Source: UPXZ01 sp964568675
Lineage (GTDB): Bacteria > Bacteroidota > Bacteroidia > Bacteroidales > Paludibacteraceae
Length of the DNA: 8,308 bases
Assembly (NCBI GenBank): GCA_964568675.1
Contig: CAZMQV010000098.1
Coordinates: forward strand, 1-8,308
Direction: 5' to 3'
The notes under the pieces are model-generated. The model ran no database searches. It saw nothing but the letters and a program-made list of their open reading frames with translations, and was not told the DNA's origin. The translations under genes were made by a program, and so were the position numbers. Of the stretch, positions 1 through 6,895 are shown in pieces (position 1 is the stretch's first letter; every line of letters starts with the position of its first letter).

Positions 1-159
1 CCTCGAATGTGGTCGCTTGCCCGAACAATAGTTTGTGTTTCCACAACTCCGACACACGAATCCTTCACCCCACTTTATCCCGGCGATAAACTCAAGTGTA
101 TTTTCTTCACTCTCAATGATTGAGAGCATTAAATCGGCAGACAAGTCATTTTTAAGCAT
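1..159 (-). CDS. Partial zinc-ribbon protein, IS1595-type transposase N-terminus (cut by window edge)
   Basis: The first 53 codons of a minus-strand gene are visible; the rest lies beyond the left edge. The ATG at 157-159 is the only reasonable start, because an in-frame TGA lies eight codons or fewer upstream. The translation has an acidic helical opening (residues 1-25), then a tryptophan-glycine stretch, a CxxC at Cys36 and Cys39, a following NYCSGK segment, and PHSR at the visible end. This order (acidic start, W-x-E-G-F-V-C-x-x-C-G, then a short basic stretch) matches the zinc-ribbon domain that precedes the catalytic domain in IS1595/ISXO2-like transposases of Bacteroidota. The second metal-binding pair and the catalytic domain would lie outside the window, so neither function nor intactness can be judged. 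It could instead be another protein with a similar zinc ribbon. Confidence 0.6.
   Translation of the reverse strand, partial: MLKNDLSADLMLSIIESEENTLEFIAGIKWGEGFVCRSCGNTNYCSGKRPHSR
110..126. repeat. 17-bp palindrome inside the zinc-ribbon gene
   Basis: CTCTCAAT and ATTGAGAG form perfect 8-base arms around a single central G. The palindrome lies in the coding part of the partial zinc-ribbon gene, about codons 12-17. A coding coincidence is possible; a protein-binding site is the alternative. Confidence 0.45.
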
Positions 160-271
160 AATTATCGCATTTAGTCAGATTAAAAACGAAGAAATTGGAA
201 ATAAATCGGCAAACGAATCATTGATATTTTCAAAAATAGCCAATCGACACTTGTTCGCATGTTTTCATTTA

Positions 272-279
272 CAAAGATA
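272..279 (-). promoter_or_regulatory. Candidate -7 box for the zinc-ribbon gene
   Basis: On the minus strand the bases read TATCTTTG, a perfect match to the Bacteroidota -7 consensus TAnnTTTG. It lies about 113 bases upstream of the ATG at 159. No TTG sits at the usual 19-20 base distance upstream, so the -33 element is weak or absent. The assignment rests on the -7 match and on its orientation toward the gene. Confidence 0.4.
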
Positions 280-342
280 GATTTTTTCTCAATCATTTTT
301 GCACTATCCATACTCATTCAATATCATTTTTTGGATTTACCG

Positions 343-374
343 CGCTTCAAATAAACTTTTAATGAGCTGAAGCG
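343..374. repeat. 7-bp inverted repeat upstream of the thioredoxin gene
   Basis: CGCTTCA (343-349) and TGAAGCG (368-374) are perfect inverted arms separated by 18 AT-rich bases; a flanking G-T pair could extend the stem by one. It ends 66 bases before the thioredoxin start. There is no T-tract after either arm, so it is not an obvious terminator. It could be an operator or the end of a mobile element associated with the zinc-ribbon gene. Apart from this repeat, the interval 281-424 is AT-rich and shows no clear plus-strand promoter matching TAnnTTTG. Confidence 0.4.
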
Positions 375-424
375 TTAACATACAAGTGATTCTAATGTAA
401 TAAATTCAACAACAATATTTAATC

Positions 425-441
425 AAAAAAAAAAAAAAAAA
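425..441 (+). repeat. Run of 17 A ending in the thioredoxin start codon
   Basis: Sixteen consecutive A precede the ATG at 441, whose own A makes seventeen. Bacteroidota genes often have A-rich leaders instead of a Shine-Dalgarno sequence, so the tract probably serves as the leader next to the start. A homopolymer of this length is prone to length change in replication and to slippage in transcription, and also to sequencing or assembly error. Confidence 0.7.
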
Positions 442-857
442 TGAAAACAGCGCTATTAATTATCGTAATCATTGGTCTTGCGTTTTTGCTTTTGGTATTC
501 TACTCCCGTCAGAAACTTAAAAACATGTCGGTGGTGGAGGCAGACGCAAGCATACTGACGTTAAACGATAAGAACTTCAATCAACAACTCCGTGGCAAAC
601 TGATTTTAGTAGATTTCTGGGCGGCGTGGTGCGCTCCTTGCAAAATGATGTTGCCCATTCTCAATGATGTAGCGAGCGCAAGCGATGGAAGTTTTGCAGT
701 TGGCAAGCTGGATGTGGATGCAAATCAGGGAATAGCCGCGAAATACGGCATCCGAAGCATCCCGACACTAATCGTTTTCAGAGATGGCAAGGAGGTGGCG
801 CGATATTCGGGAATTAAAACAAAAGCATTCCTGCTGAGTGAATTGAAAAAGCTGTAA
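441..857 (+). CDS. Membrane-anchored thioredoxin-family protein
   Basis: This 138-residue protein has a hydrophobic segment at residues 4-20, a short basic stretch (Arg23, Lys25, Lys27), and a complete thioredoxin domain from about residue 37 to the end. The redox centre is W-C-A-P-C at 63-67, within the canonical VDFWAxWCxPC context, and the cis-proline is Pro108 in SIPT. Asp58 occupies the position of the buried aspartate of thioredoxins. The family exchanges dithiols and disulfides on client proteins. The hydrophobic segment should tether it to the inner membrane; no signal-peptidase or lipobox site is evident. Charges are heavier after the segment than before it, which by the positive-inside rule would put the domain in the cytoplasm, although anchored thioredoxins usually face the periplasm. 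The ATG at 441 is the first in frame. Met29 (525) would give a 110-residue soluble thioredoxin. The gene appears monocistronic and ends before a shared terminator. Confidence 0.93.
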   Translation: MKTALLIIVIIGLAFLLLVFYSRQKLKNMSVVEADASILTLNDKNFNQQLRGKLILVDFWAAWCAPCKMMLPILNDVASASDGSFAVGKLDVDANQGIAAKYGIRSIPTLIVFRDGKEVARYSGIKTKAFLLSELKKL

Positions 858-1073
858 CTACTCACCTCACCAAACAAGCTATGAGAAGTGTAGGTTCAAC
901 AGTTTTACTCGATACATCAATCGCGTGGCAAACGTTATTTGAATCAATACAAGATAGATTCCATTCAGGATTTGGCGTTAGCTATCAATACCTCGGTTTT
1001 TGCCATTGCACGCCGACAAACGGATTTTCATCACGATGTTACGGATTTTCCGATGCAAAAAACTCAAAGAAAC
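858..1073. other. Intergenic stretch with no supported gene
   Basis: The stretch lies between the thioredoxin stop and the shared terminator. A reading frame from 881 to 1159 exists on the plus strand, but it runs through the terminator and into the end of folD, and its product resembles nothing I recognise. The only internal structure I see is a 9-base direct repeat, CGGATTTTC, at 1021-1029 and 1042-1050. No tRNA or other RNA gene was found. Confidence 0.5.
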
Positions 1074-1112
1074 AAAAAACTCCGATAGGTAAATACCCGT
1101 CGGAGTTTTTTT
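1074..1112. terminator. Bidirectional intrinsic terminator between thioredoxin gene and folD
   Basis: Positions 1074-1085 (six A then CTCCGA) pair perfectly with 1100-1111 (TCGGAG then six T), giving a 12-bp stem. The loop contains an inner GGT/ACC that can add three pairs. Each strand reads a GC-containing stem followed by a run of T, so the element can stop transcription from the thioredoxin gene on the plus strand and from ffh-folD on the minus strand. The convergent arrangement fits this use. Confidence 0.9.
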
Positions 1113-1146
1113 ATAATACTCTCAAAGCTCATTTAAGTGCTTATTA

Positions 1147-2031
1147 TTACTTTCCGTAAATCTCTCCTTTTGCAGCCAAAAGCGTATTTTTCAGCAACGA
1201 CACGATGGTCATTGGACCTACACCACCGGGAACAGGCGTGATGAACGATACTTTCGACGCTACTTCATCATATTTCACATCGCCTTTCAGCCGGAAACCA
1301 CTTTTTGTCTCGGATGATGGGACACGAGTAGTACCAACATCAATAATCACAGCACCCGCTTTCACCATATCGCCGGTGAGAAACTCGGGACTACCCAAAG
1401 CTGCGATAATAATATCTGCCTGCAAAGTAAATTCTTTCAGATTTTTTGTGCGGCTATGACAAACCGTAACAGTAGCGTCTCCGGGAATGGATTTTTGCAT
1501 CATAAGAGCCGCTATCGGTTTACCTACAATGTTGCTGCGCCCGATTACTACGCAATGTTTTCCCGAAGTAGGGATGTCATAGCGCTTCAACAGCTCCATA
1601 ATGCCATAAGGTGTAGCCGACACATAGCAAGGCAATCCGATTGACATACGTCCAACATTGATGGGATGAAAGCCATCCACATCTTTACGGTAATCAATGG
1701 CTTCAATAACTTTTTGCTCCGAGATGTGTTTTGGCAAAGGCAACTGAACAATAAAGCCATCCAAATCGTCATTCTGATTCAGTTCTTCTATTTTAGCGAG
1801 CAATTCCGCTTCGGTAATTGTATCATCAAAGGCAATTTTTGTTGAACGAAAACCGACCTCTTCACATGATCTCACTTTGCTTGCCACATAAGTTTCGCTT
1901 CCGCCATCGTGGCCAACAATAATAACGGCAAGATGAGGCGCGCGCTTACCTGTTGCTACAATCGCTTTTACTTCTTCGGCAATTTCAGCTTTTATTTGCT
2001 GAGAAATAAGTTTACCATCTATTATTTGCAT
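1147..2031 (-). CDS. folD: Bifunctional methylenetetrahydrofolate dehydrogenase / methenyltetrahydrofolate cyclohydrolase
   Basis: FolD interconverts 5,10-methylene-, 5,10-methenyl- and 10-formyl-tetrahydrofolate with NADP in the cytoplasm, supplying one-carbon units for purine and formyl-methionine synthesis. The 294-residue length is normal. The folate-site motifs are present: Tyr48 and Lys52 in ETYVASK, QLPLP at 96-100 and DVDGFHPIN at 117-125. The Rossmann part has GRSNIVGKP at 164-172, and the C-terminus has TPVPGGVGPMT at 265-275. Lys52 is the expected catalytic lysine; Gln96 and Asp119 match the conserved active-site positions. The usual PCTP before the dinucleotide domain reads SATP at 138-141, a change I believe is common in this phylum. 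The ATG at 2031 starts the conserved N-terminal MQIIDGK. The gene lies 73 bases downstream of ffh on the same strand without an intervening terminator, so the two are probably co-transcribed. Confidence 0.97.
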   Translation of the reverse strand: MQIIDGKLISQQIKAEIAEEVKAIVATGKRAPHLAVIIVGHDGGSETYVASKVRSCEEVGFRSTKIAFDDTITEAELLAKIEELNQNDDLDGFIVQLPLPKHISEQKVIEAIDYRKDVDGFHPINVGRMSIGLPCYVSATPYGIMELLKRYDIPTSGKHCVVIGRSNIVGKPIAALMMQKSIPGDATVTVCHSRTKNLKEFTLQADIIIAALGSPEFLTGDMVKAGAVIIDVGTTRVPSSETKSGFRLKGDVKYDEVASKVSFITPVPGGVGPMTIVSLLKNTLLAAKGEIYGK

Positions 2032-2070
2032 TTTGAATAGAATTTTTCAGTTAATTTCTTTTTGAATAGA
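2031..2070 (-). repeat. 11-bp direct repeat in the ffh-folD gap, overlapping the folD start
   Basis: On the minus strand TCTATTCAAAA occurs at 2070-2060 and again at 2041-2031, where its last base is the A of the folD start codon. The copies are 29 bases apart in an AT-rich 73-base gap. They may be a local duplication or a translational control site; no promoter matching TAnnTTTG was seen in this gap. Confidence 0.5.
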
Positions 2071-2104
2071 TTTTCTGTAAAATGAATGAGTGAGCTGCGC
2101 GTGT

Positions 2105-3424
2105 CTATCTTTTCTTCTTCATTTTCGGCATTTTTTGCTTTACCGAAACCATTCGCATCATTTTGCTCATTTCATCAAATTGTTTTAACAAACGGTTGAC
2201 TTCAACGATGGTGCTGCCGCTGCCGTTGGCAATTCGGTTTTTACGGCTTCCGTTGATCGAAGCGGGATTTTGTCGTTCAAAAGGAGTCATCGAATTAATA
2301 ATAGCCTCAATACCTTTGAAAGCGTCATCATCAATATCCACATCTTTTATTGCTTTGCCCATGCCCGGAATCATAGCAGCCAAATCTTTGATGTTACCCA
2401 TTTTCTTGATTTGCTGAATTTGGGACATAAAGTCGTCAAAGTCGAATTGATTCTTGGCAATTTTCTTGCTAATACGGCGCGCTTCTTCTTCATCATATTG
2501 CTCTTGCGCACGCTCAACCAGCGAAACAATATCACCCATTCCGAGAATACGGTCGGCCATACGTTCGGGGTGAAACACATCCAGCGCATCCATTTTCTCA
2601 CCGGTACCGACAAACTTAATTGGCTTCTCTACGACGGAGCGAATGGAGAGCGCCGCGCCACCGCGGGTGTCGCCATCAAGTTTGGTAAGCACAACCCCAT
2701 CAAAGTTCAAACGCTCATTAAATTCTTTGGCTGTATTTACGGCATCTTGTCCGGTCATTGCGTCCACCACAAAAAGAATTTCCTGTGGTGAAATCGCTTG
2801 TTTGATTGCTGAAATTTCGTTCATCATCTGCTCGTCAATAGCCAAACGGCCGGCAGTGTCCACTATCACCACATCGTAACCTCTATCACGGGCATGTTTG
2901 ATAGCATCCTGAGCTATTTTTACCGGATTTGTATTGTCTTCGTCGGTATAAACCGGAATTTCGAGCTGGTCACCAAGCACTTTCAACTGCTCGATAGCGG
3001 CAGGGCGATACACGTCGCACGCCACAAGCAAAGGATGTTTGGCTCGTTTGGTCTTCAGCATATTAGCCAATTTGCCCGAGAAAGTTGTTTTACCCGAACC
3101 CTGCAAACCCGACATCAGAATAACGGCAGGTGAACCTTTCAGATTGACATCTACGGTGCTTCCACCCATGAGCAGTGTCAGCTCATCATGCACTATTTTC
3201 ACCATCAACTGCTGAGGTTTCAGCGCGTTAAGCACGTTCTGCCCGATGGCTTTCTCTTTTACAGTGTCGGTAAATGTTTTTGCTACTTTGTAGTTAACGT
3301 CGGCATCGAGCAATGCTTTCCGCACATCTTTCAATGTTTCGGCAACATTAATTTCCGTAATTTTTCCTTCACCTTTCAGTATCTTAAATGACCGTTCCAG
3401 CCTGTCGCTTAATGATTCGAACAT
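2105..3424 (-). CDS. ffh: Signal recognition particle protein Ffh (SRP54)
   Basis: Ffh binds signal sequences of nascent membrane proteins together with 4.5S RNA and delivers ribosomes to the receptor FtsY by paired GTP hydrolysis. The 439 residues contain the N-domain helices (about 1-90), the GTPase domain (about 95-295) and the methionine-rich M domain (about 325-439). GTPase motifs are GLQGSGKTT at 106-114, DVYRPAA at 137-143, DTAGR at 189-193, TKLDGDTRGGA at 247-257 and GTGEK at 273-277. The M domain has the RNA-binding segment around SRKNRIANGSGS followed by a Met-rich amphipathic helix, and the C-terminus is short and strongly basic. All key residues are present and the length is normal. 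It is the promoter-proximal gene of an ffh-folD unit. The ATG at 3424 begins the conserved MFESLSDRL, about 90 bases downstream of the predicted transcription start. Confidence 0.98.
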   Translation of the reverse strand: MFESLSDRLERSFKILKGEGKITEINVAETLKDVRKALLDADVNYKVAKTFTDTVKEKAIGQNVLNALKPQQLMVKIVHDELTLLMGGSTVDVNLKGSPAVILMSGLQGSGKTTFSGKLANMLKTKRAKHPLLVACDVYRPAAIEQLKVLGDQLEIPVYTDEDNTNPVKIAQDAIKHARDRGYDVVIVDTAGRLAIDEQMMNEISAIKQAISPQEILFVVDAMTGQDAVNTAKEFNERLNFDGVVLTKLDGDTRGGAALSIRSVVEKPIKFVGTGEKMDALDVFHPERMADRILGMGDIVSLVERAQEQYDEEEARRISKKIAKNQFDFDDFMSQIQQIKKMGNIKDLAAMIPGMGKAIKDVDIDDDAFKGIEAIINSMTPFERQNPASINGSRKNRIANGSGSTIVEVNRLLKQFDEMSKMMRMVSVKQKMPKMKKKR

Positions 3425-3521
3425 AATGATTATCTATTTTCTTTTCGTTTGTAAATCAGTTTTATAGCTATTTATTTTTTGTGTTTCAGTCATTATTTGC
3501 CGAAAGCTACAAAAAAGAGTG

Positions 3522-3552
3522 CAAAGATAGTAAAAACGAGGGTAATTTTCAA
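3522..3552 (-). promoter_or_regulatory. Bacteroidota-type promoter for ffh-folD
   Basis: On the minus strand the -7 box TATCTTTG occupies 3529-3522 and a TTG at 3552-3550 supplies the -33 element. The gap is exactly 20 bases, as in the receptor promoter further right. Transcription should begin near 3516, giving a leader of roughly 90 bases before the ffh ATG. Confidence 0.75.
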
Positions 3553-3584
3553 GGATTTGCCTTCGAAGTCTTTATTTTAAAATA

Positions 3585-3614
3585 GAAAAGAGAGTGGTTA
3601 GAACGTCCACTCTC
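3585..3614 (-). terminator. Intrinsic terminator of the receptor-PepSY operon
   Basis: GAGAGTGG (3590-3597) and CCACTCTC (3607-3614) form a perfect 8-bp stem around a 9-base loop. On the minus strand the stem is followed at once by TTTTC and then an AT-rich stretch. It starts 11 bases after the stop codon of the PepSY gene, so it closes the upstream operon before the ffh promoter. Confidence 0.85.
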
Positions 3615-3624
3615 CTCTCAGGGC

Positions 3625-4149
3625 TTACAAAATATAGATAACTAACAATAAAATTCCGACACTTAACCCGACCATCGCAAACGACCTTCGGCGAAGCGAT
3701 GAACCTTTGTTATACATAAAGAAAGCAGAAAAAGCAAGAAAGAAAAGCATTGCGCCGTAGGCAGTGGAAACCCAATGCAACTTATTTTTTCCGTTCATCT
3801 TGTGGAGGTCAACAAGTTTTTCTACCGCAAGCGGATACACTTTTTTGGAGAATTTAGTCTCACCGGTAGTTGCATTATACACTCCTTGTTTAAAAAACAT
3901 CACACCATTTTCTTCTTTTTCCACTTTAAGCCCTCTGATACCAAGTTCTTGTCCTAATCTGTCTGGTTTAAGATTTTTCTCAATTGTTTTCTCAAAATTT
4001 TTCTCTGATTTCAAGAAATCCGTATTTCGATAAACAAGCAACATGCCGCTAAGGGCATACACGATGGTAAAACCAATGGTAATGAATGCGATGTCGCGGT
4101 GTAAAGCGCGCATGATATAATTGATACTTTTCTTTCCTTTTCTGTTCAT
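3625..4149 (-). CDS. Short PepSY-associated transmembrane protein
   Basis: The 174-residue protein has a basic N-terminus, a hydrophobic helix at about 19-40, a hydrophilic middle region, and two more helices at about 127-146 and 157-174. The opening RALHRD with an LSG-containing first helix, the YNATTGE segment near 91-97, and the histidines His116 and His125 resemble PepSY_TM proteins. Full-length members usually have about 370-500 residues and four or more helices, so this is a minimal form. In known relatives these membrane proteins accompany siderophore receptors and are linked to reductive iron release. His17, His116 and His125 could bind heme, but this is inference. The ATG follows the receptor stop by nine bases, indicating co-transcription and probably coupled translation. 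A terminator follows the stop closely. An alternative start at Met13 would remove the basic N-terminus and is less likely. Confidence 0.8.
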   Translation of the reverse strand: MNRKGKKSINYIMRALHRDIAFITIGFTIVYALSGMLLVYRNTDFLKSEKNFEKTIEKNLKPDRLGQELGIRGLKVEKEENGVMFFKQGVYNATTGETKFSKKVYPLAVEKLVDLHKMNGKNKLHWVSTAYGAMLFFLAFSAFFMYNKGSSLRRRSFAMVGLSVGILLLVIYIL

Positions 4150-4158
4150 TTCTATTTA

Positions 4159-6558
4159 TTAATTGAATTTATAATTCACGTTGAGTGCAAAGTTTCTTGG
4201 GGCGGTTGGGTTAAGATAACCTCCGCGATAATATGCGGTATAACCAATCTGATTCAGCACATTATTAACAAAAAGCCGTAGTTGAATGTTCTTCAACGCA
4301 TATCCCATTTGGAAATTAACAGTAGTATAGGGGTCGGTAAGAAACGGGCGGGTGTTGGGCTGAATCTGATGTCCGGCTATTTCACGCTGTGTATATTCTG
4401 CCAATGCTTGCGCTCCCACATAATAAGCTCCAAGTCCGAAAGAGAGATTTTTGAGCGCTGAAGTTGGTATTGTGTAATTGACCCATCCATTAGCCGTATG
4501 TTTTGCGGTATTCATAGGCGAAGAACCGTTGACATAGCTTGGACTATTCTGATATTGCGCGTCGAGATAAGCATAGCCCATCACAACATCCAATGTAGGT
4601 AATAACCGCCCCGTAAGCTCTGCTTCTAAACCTTTACGAGTCAGTTCTCCAACTTTCAAATAACGTCCGGTGCCTTGAAGCGCGTTATTCAGAATTTCGT
4701 AGGTAAGATTATCGTTCAATAAATTAAAGAAAGTAAGATTGAAGCGTAGTCGGTCTTGAAACCACTCCGATTTCACGCCAAATTCGAATTGTTTTTCTTT
4801 AGCTTCACCCACCGGAGTTCCATCTTCAAGCAGACTGGTAGCATTGCGAAGCGAAGTAGTAGTAGCATACGAGGCAAAAAAGTTGACATTCTCTACAGGA
4901 GTTACGATAATTCCGGCCATTGGGTCAAAAACACCACCGTTAATTGACGAAGCCACATTTGCCGCCACACCATTTGCCTGGCTGTATCTTGCGCCCAACG
5001 AAGCTTTCAGATATTTGTTAAACGCAATCACATCCTGAGCTGAAATGCCATAACTAAACGAACGCGCTTCCTCGACGTCGCCATATTTCAGTGTTATTCC
5101 CGATGGAAGATCATTTTTGATCGTTTTCAACACATCGATGGTATCTACAGTTACAGAATTGGTTGACTGTGTTGCGGTGAAGTTGGTTCTAAAATCGACT
5201 CCCAACTGGAATGTATGACGTATTTTTCCGGTATGAATGTCTTTCCCCACAAAGTCGAACTGAAACAACTGATTTTTGTCATCGCGCTTGCTTCCACTAA
5301 ATTTTCGTGAGCGGCGGTTGTAATCGCCATCTTTTGCAGATGATTTCAACACCGAAGCCAATGATGCGAATTTTTGCGAGCTCAAGTCCGAACCGGAATA
5401 CACCGCTTTGAAAAAATAACCGTTACCCAAACTACGGTTGTAGCGAGCCGTGTAAGAAGTGGCATCCGTAATGCTTCTGTCTGTTTTAAAGCCCATGAAT
5501 TTATCGTTTGGCATTTTATAAATGGCATTGATACTATCTACAGCCAGGTTTACAGTACCTTGGTCGGGCGTGCGGCTGTCATGCAGATAATCCATTTCAA
5601 GAATTATTTCTGACTTTTTATTTGGTTTCCAAGCAACGGATGGATTGATATAAAAACGATCTTTCTCTACATTGACCCGATAGTTATCACCGCGCTCCAA
5701 CGCGCCATTCAATCGTATTCCAACATTTTCATCAGTACCCATCACGGTTTGCACATCAAAAGTTGGTCTGACAGTAGCCCAACTACCAATGCGCAAACCT
5801 ACATCGCCACGATTTTTGAAATGCGGAGTTTTTGTAGCGATATTAATGGCACCGGTGGCCGAGCCGATATCGCCACCTAAACCCTGCGAAATTGCAGCGG
5901 AGCCACGAAGAATTTGCACCGTCTCTACGCCTTGCATATCGGATATAAAACCGGTTCCGCGAAAATCACTGTTCACACGAACTCCGTTTTTAAGGGTTGG
6001 CACACCTCTGAAACCACGCGATGTAAGACTCTCAGTCGTACCTCCAAAGGTACCAAAACTTCTTAAACCGGGAGCATTGCGTACCGCATCGGAAAGGGTC
6101 TGAACGCCCTGTTCTGTAAGCATTTTATCCGAGATGATTGAAATGCTTTGAATTTGTTCGGATGCACGGAGCGGTATGCGTGTCAGCATGTCCATTTTCT
6201 CGGGCTGTTTTTTACGAACGCCAAAAACCTCAACTGTCGATAGTAATTTGTCGTCGGGCAACATTTTTACTTCCACAGTAGTCAAATTATCATTATCGGC
6301 AATTACGGTAGCCGATGTAGTTTCATATCCAACGTAAGATATTTCAAGTATATTGACGTTTTCATCTAATTTTTCAAGCGTAAATTCACCTTTATCATTT
6401 GTAATTGCACGCTTATTTTCAGTACCACAATAAACCAGTGCTCCTATCAACGGCATATTTTGTTCATCAACTACTTTGCCGACAATATTAATATTCCGGG
6501 CGACACCGGGAATTATGACCAAACACAAAAAGAAAGCGAATAAGATAGTTCTGTTCAT
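4159..6558 (-). CDS. TonB-dependent siderophore-type outer-membrane receptor
   Basis: This 799-residue protein should import a ferric chelate, most likely a siderophore, across the outer membrane with energy from TonB-ExbB-ExbD. Residues 1-20 form a signal peptide (NRT, hydrophobic core, cleavage near GVA). A carboxypeptidase-regulatory-like domain spans about 23-105 with the GKVVDEQ, GALV, TNDKGEF and ISYVGYE pattern typical of Bacteroidota receptors. TVEVFG at 108-113 is a possible TonB box. The plug (about 130-243) has SIISDKMLTEQG, DAVRNAPGL, SRGFRG and VETVQILRGSAA at 211-222, the hallmarks of siderophore receptors rather than SusC. The rest is a 22-strand-type barrel ending in NYKFN with the usual penultimate aromatic. 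No frameshift is seen and the length is normal. The substrate cannot be deduced. The gene is first in an operon with the PepSY protein; no SusD partner is present, which argues against glycan uptake. Confidence 0.95.
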   Translation of the reverse strand: MNRTILFAFFLCLVIIPGVARNINIVGKVVDEQNMPLIGALVYCGTENKRAITNDKGEFTLEKLDENVNILEISYVGYETTSATVIADNDNLTTVEVKMLPDDKLLSTVEVFGVRKKQPEKMDMLTRIPLRASEQIQSISIISDKMLTEQGVQTLSDAVRNAPGLRSFGTFGGTTESLTSRGFRGVPTLKNGVRVNSDFRGTGFISDMQGVETVQILRGSAAISQGLGGDIGSATGAINIATKTPHFKNRGDVGLRIGSWATVRPTFDVQTVMGTDENVGIRLNGALERGDNYRVNVEKDRFYINPSVAWKPNKKSEIILEMDYLHDSRTPDQGTVNLAVDSINAIYKMPNDKFMGFKTDRSITDATSYTARYNRSLGNGYFFKAVYSGSDLSSQKFASLASVLKSSAKDGDYNRRSRKFSGSKRDDKNQLFQFDFVGKDIHTGKIRHTFQLGVDFRTNFTATQSTNSVTVDTIDVLKTIKNDLPSGITLKYGDVEEARSFSYGISAQDVIAFNKYLKASLGARYSQANGVAANVASSINGGVFDPMAGIIVTPVENVNFFASYATTTSLRNATSLLEDGTPVGEAKEKQFEFGVKSEWFQDRLRFNLTFFNLLNDNLTYEILNNALQGTGRYLKVGELTRKGLEAELTGRLLPTLDVVMGYAYLDAQYQNSPSYVNGSSPMNTAKHTANGWVNYTIPTSALKNLSFGLGAYYVGAQALAEYTQREIAGHQIQPNTRPFLTDPYTTVNFQMGYALKNIQLRLFVNNVLNQIGYTAYYRGGYLNPTAPRNFALNVNYKFN

Positions 6559-6604
6559 TCTTATAAAAATTTTTAATGATATTTTTTATTATGTTTTACG
6601 GTTG

Positions 6605-6635
6605 CAAAATTACGCGTGCAAAAAAAACTACACAA
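6605..6635 (-). promoter_or_regulatory. Bacteroidota-type promoter for the receptor operon
   Basis: On the minus strand the -7 box TAATTTTG occupies 6612-6605 and a TTG at 6635-6633 is the -33 element, again with a 20-base gap. Transcription should begin near 6599, giving a leader of about 40 bases before the ATG at 6558. The leader is too short for a riboswitch. Confidence 0.72.
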
Positions 6636-6643
6636 TCCTAATA

Positions 6644-6683
6644 AATGATGATTTTAATTACTTCATTTCATTATTAATGATGA
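6644..6683. promoter_or_regulatory. Possible operator upstream of the receptor promoter
   Basis: TCATTA-T-TAATGA at 6668-6680 is a perfect 13-base palindrome. AATGATGA occurs at 6644-6651 and again at 6676-6683, 32 bases apart, close to three helical turns. The cluster begins about nine bases beyond the -33 element, a position suited to an activator or an iron-responsive repressor. The arms have the AT-rich inverted character of Fur sites but do not match the classical Fur consensus well, so the regulator is unknown. Confidence 0.35.
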
Positions 6684-6851
6684 ATAGATGCTTCAATGCA
6701 GGTTTTCCCAATACTTCTACACAGCGAAAAGGATGTAAACCAACTAATAACCAGTAAGATTGAAACGAATGAGGTTTTAATTAAGCAAATCAAATTACGA
6801 CCCGAAGCAGGAAAAAAGAGCAGTAAATAACAAAAAAATTGAAAATTATTG
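6684..6851. other. Non-coding part of the divergent receptor/GNAT intergenic region
   Basis: This AT-rich interval lies between the candidate operator and the GNAT promoter. Short reading frames cross it on both strands, but none has a plausible product or an associated promoter, and some run into the promoter boxes. No hairpin with a T-tract and no RNA gene was recognised. Confidence 0.45.
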
Positions 6852-6859
6852 TACCTTTG
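6852..6859 (+). promoter_or_regulatory. -7 box for the GNAT-like gene
   Basis: TACCTTTG matches the TAnnTTTG consensus exactly and is followed by GC, as in many phylum promoters. No TTG lies 19-20 bases upstream; the nearest, at about 13 bases, is too close, so the -33 element is weak. A start near 6866 follows, which places the ATG at 6839 outside the transcript. Confidence 0.55.
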
Positions 6860-6895
6860 CAAGTCTTATATTTAACGAAACTAATATTATACATT

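Noticed and set aside
881..960. tRNA suggested by a GGTTCAAC motif near 892
   Set aside because: The flanking bases do not form a T-stem and no acceptor or anticodon arm can be drawn.
881..1159. Plus-strand reading frame of 92 codons after the thioredoxin gene
   Set aside because: It runs through the strong terminator and into the end of folD, has no recognisable domain and no promoter.
3422..3434. Fur-box-like sequence GATAATCATTATG (minus strand) at the ffh start
   Set aside because: It overlaps the start codon of a housekeeping gene and lies far downstream of the promoter; in AT-rich DNA such a match is expected by chance.
4159..6558. SusC-type glycan receptor
   Set aside because: The plug motifs are of the siderophore type, the protein is shorter than typical SusC proteins (about 1000 residues) and no SusD gene is adjacent.
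6476..6862. Short reading frames on both strands in the receptor/GNAT intergenic region
   Set aside because: They cover promoter boxes, overlap the receptor start and have low-complexity products with no family resemblance.
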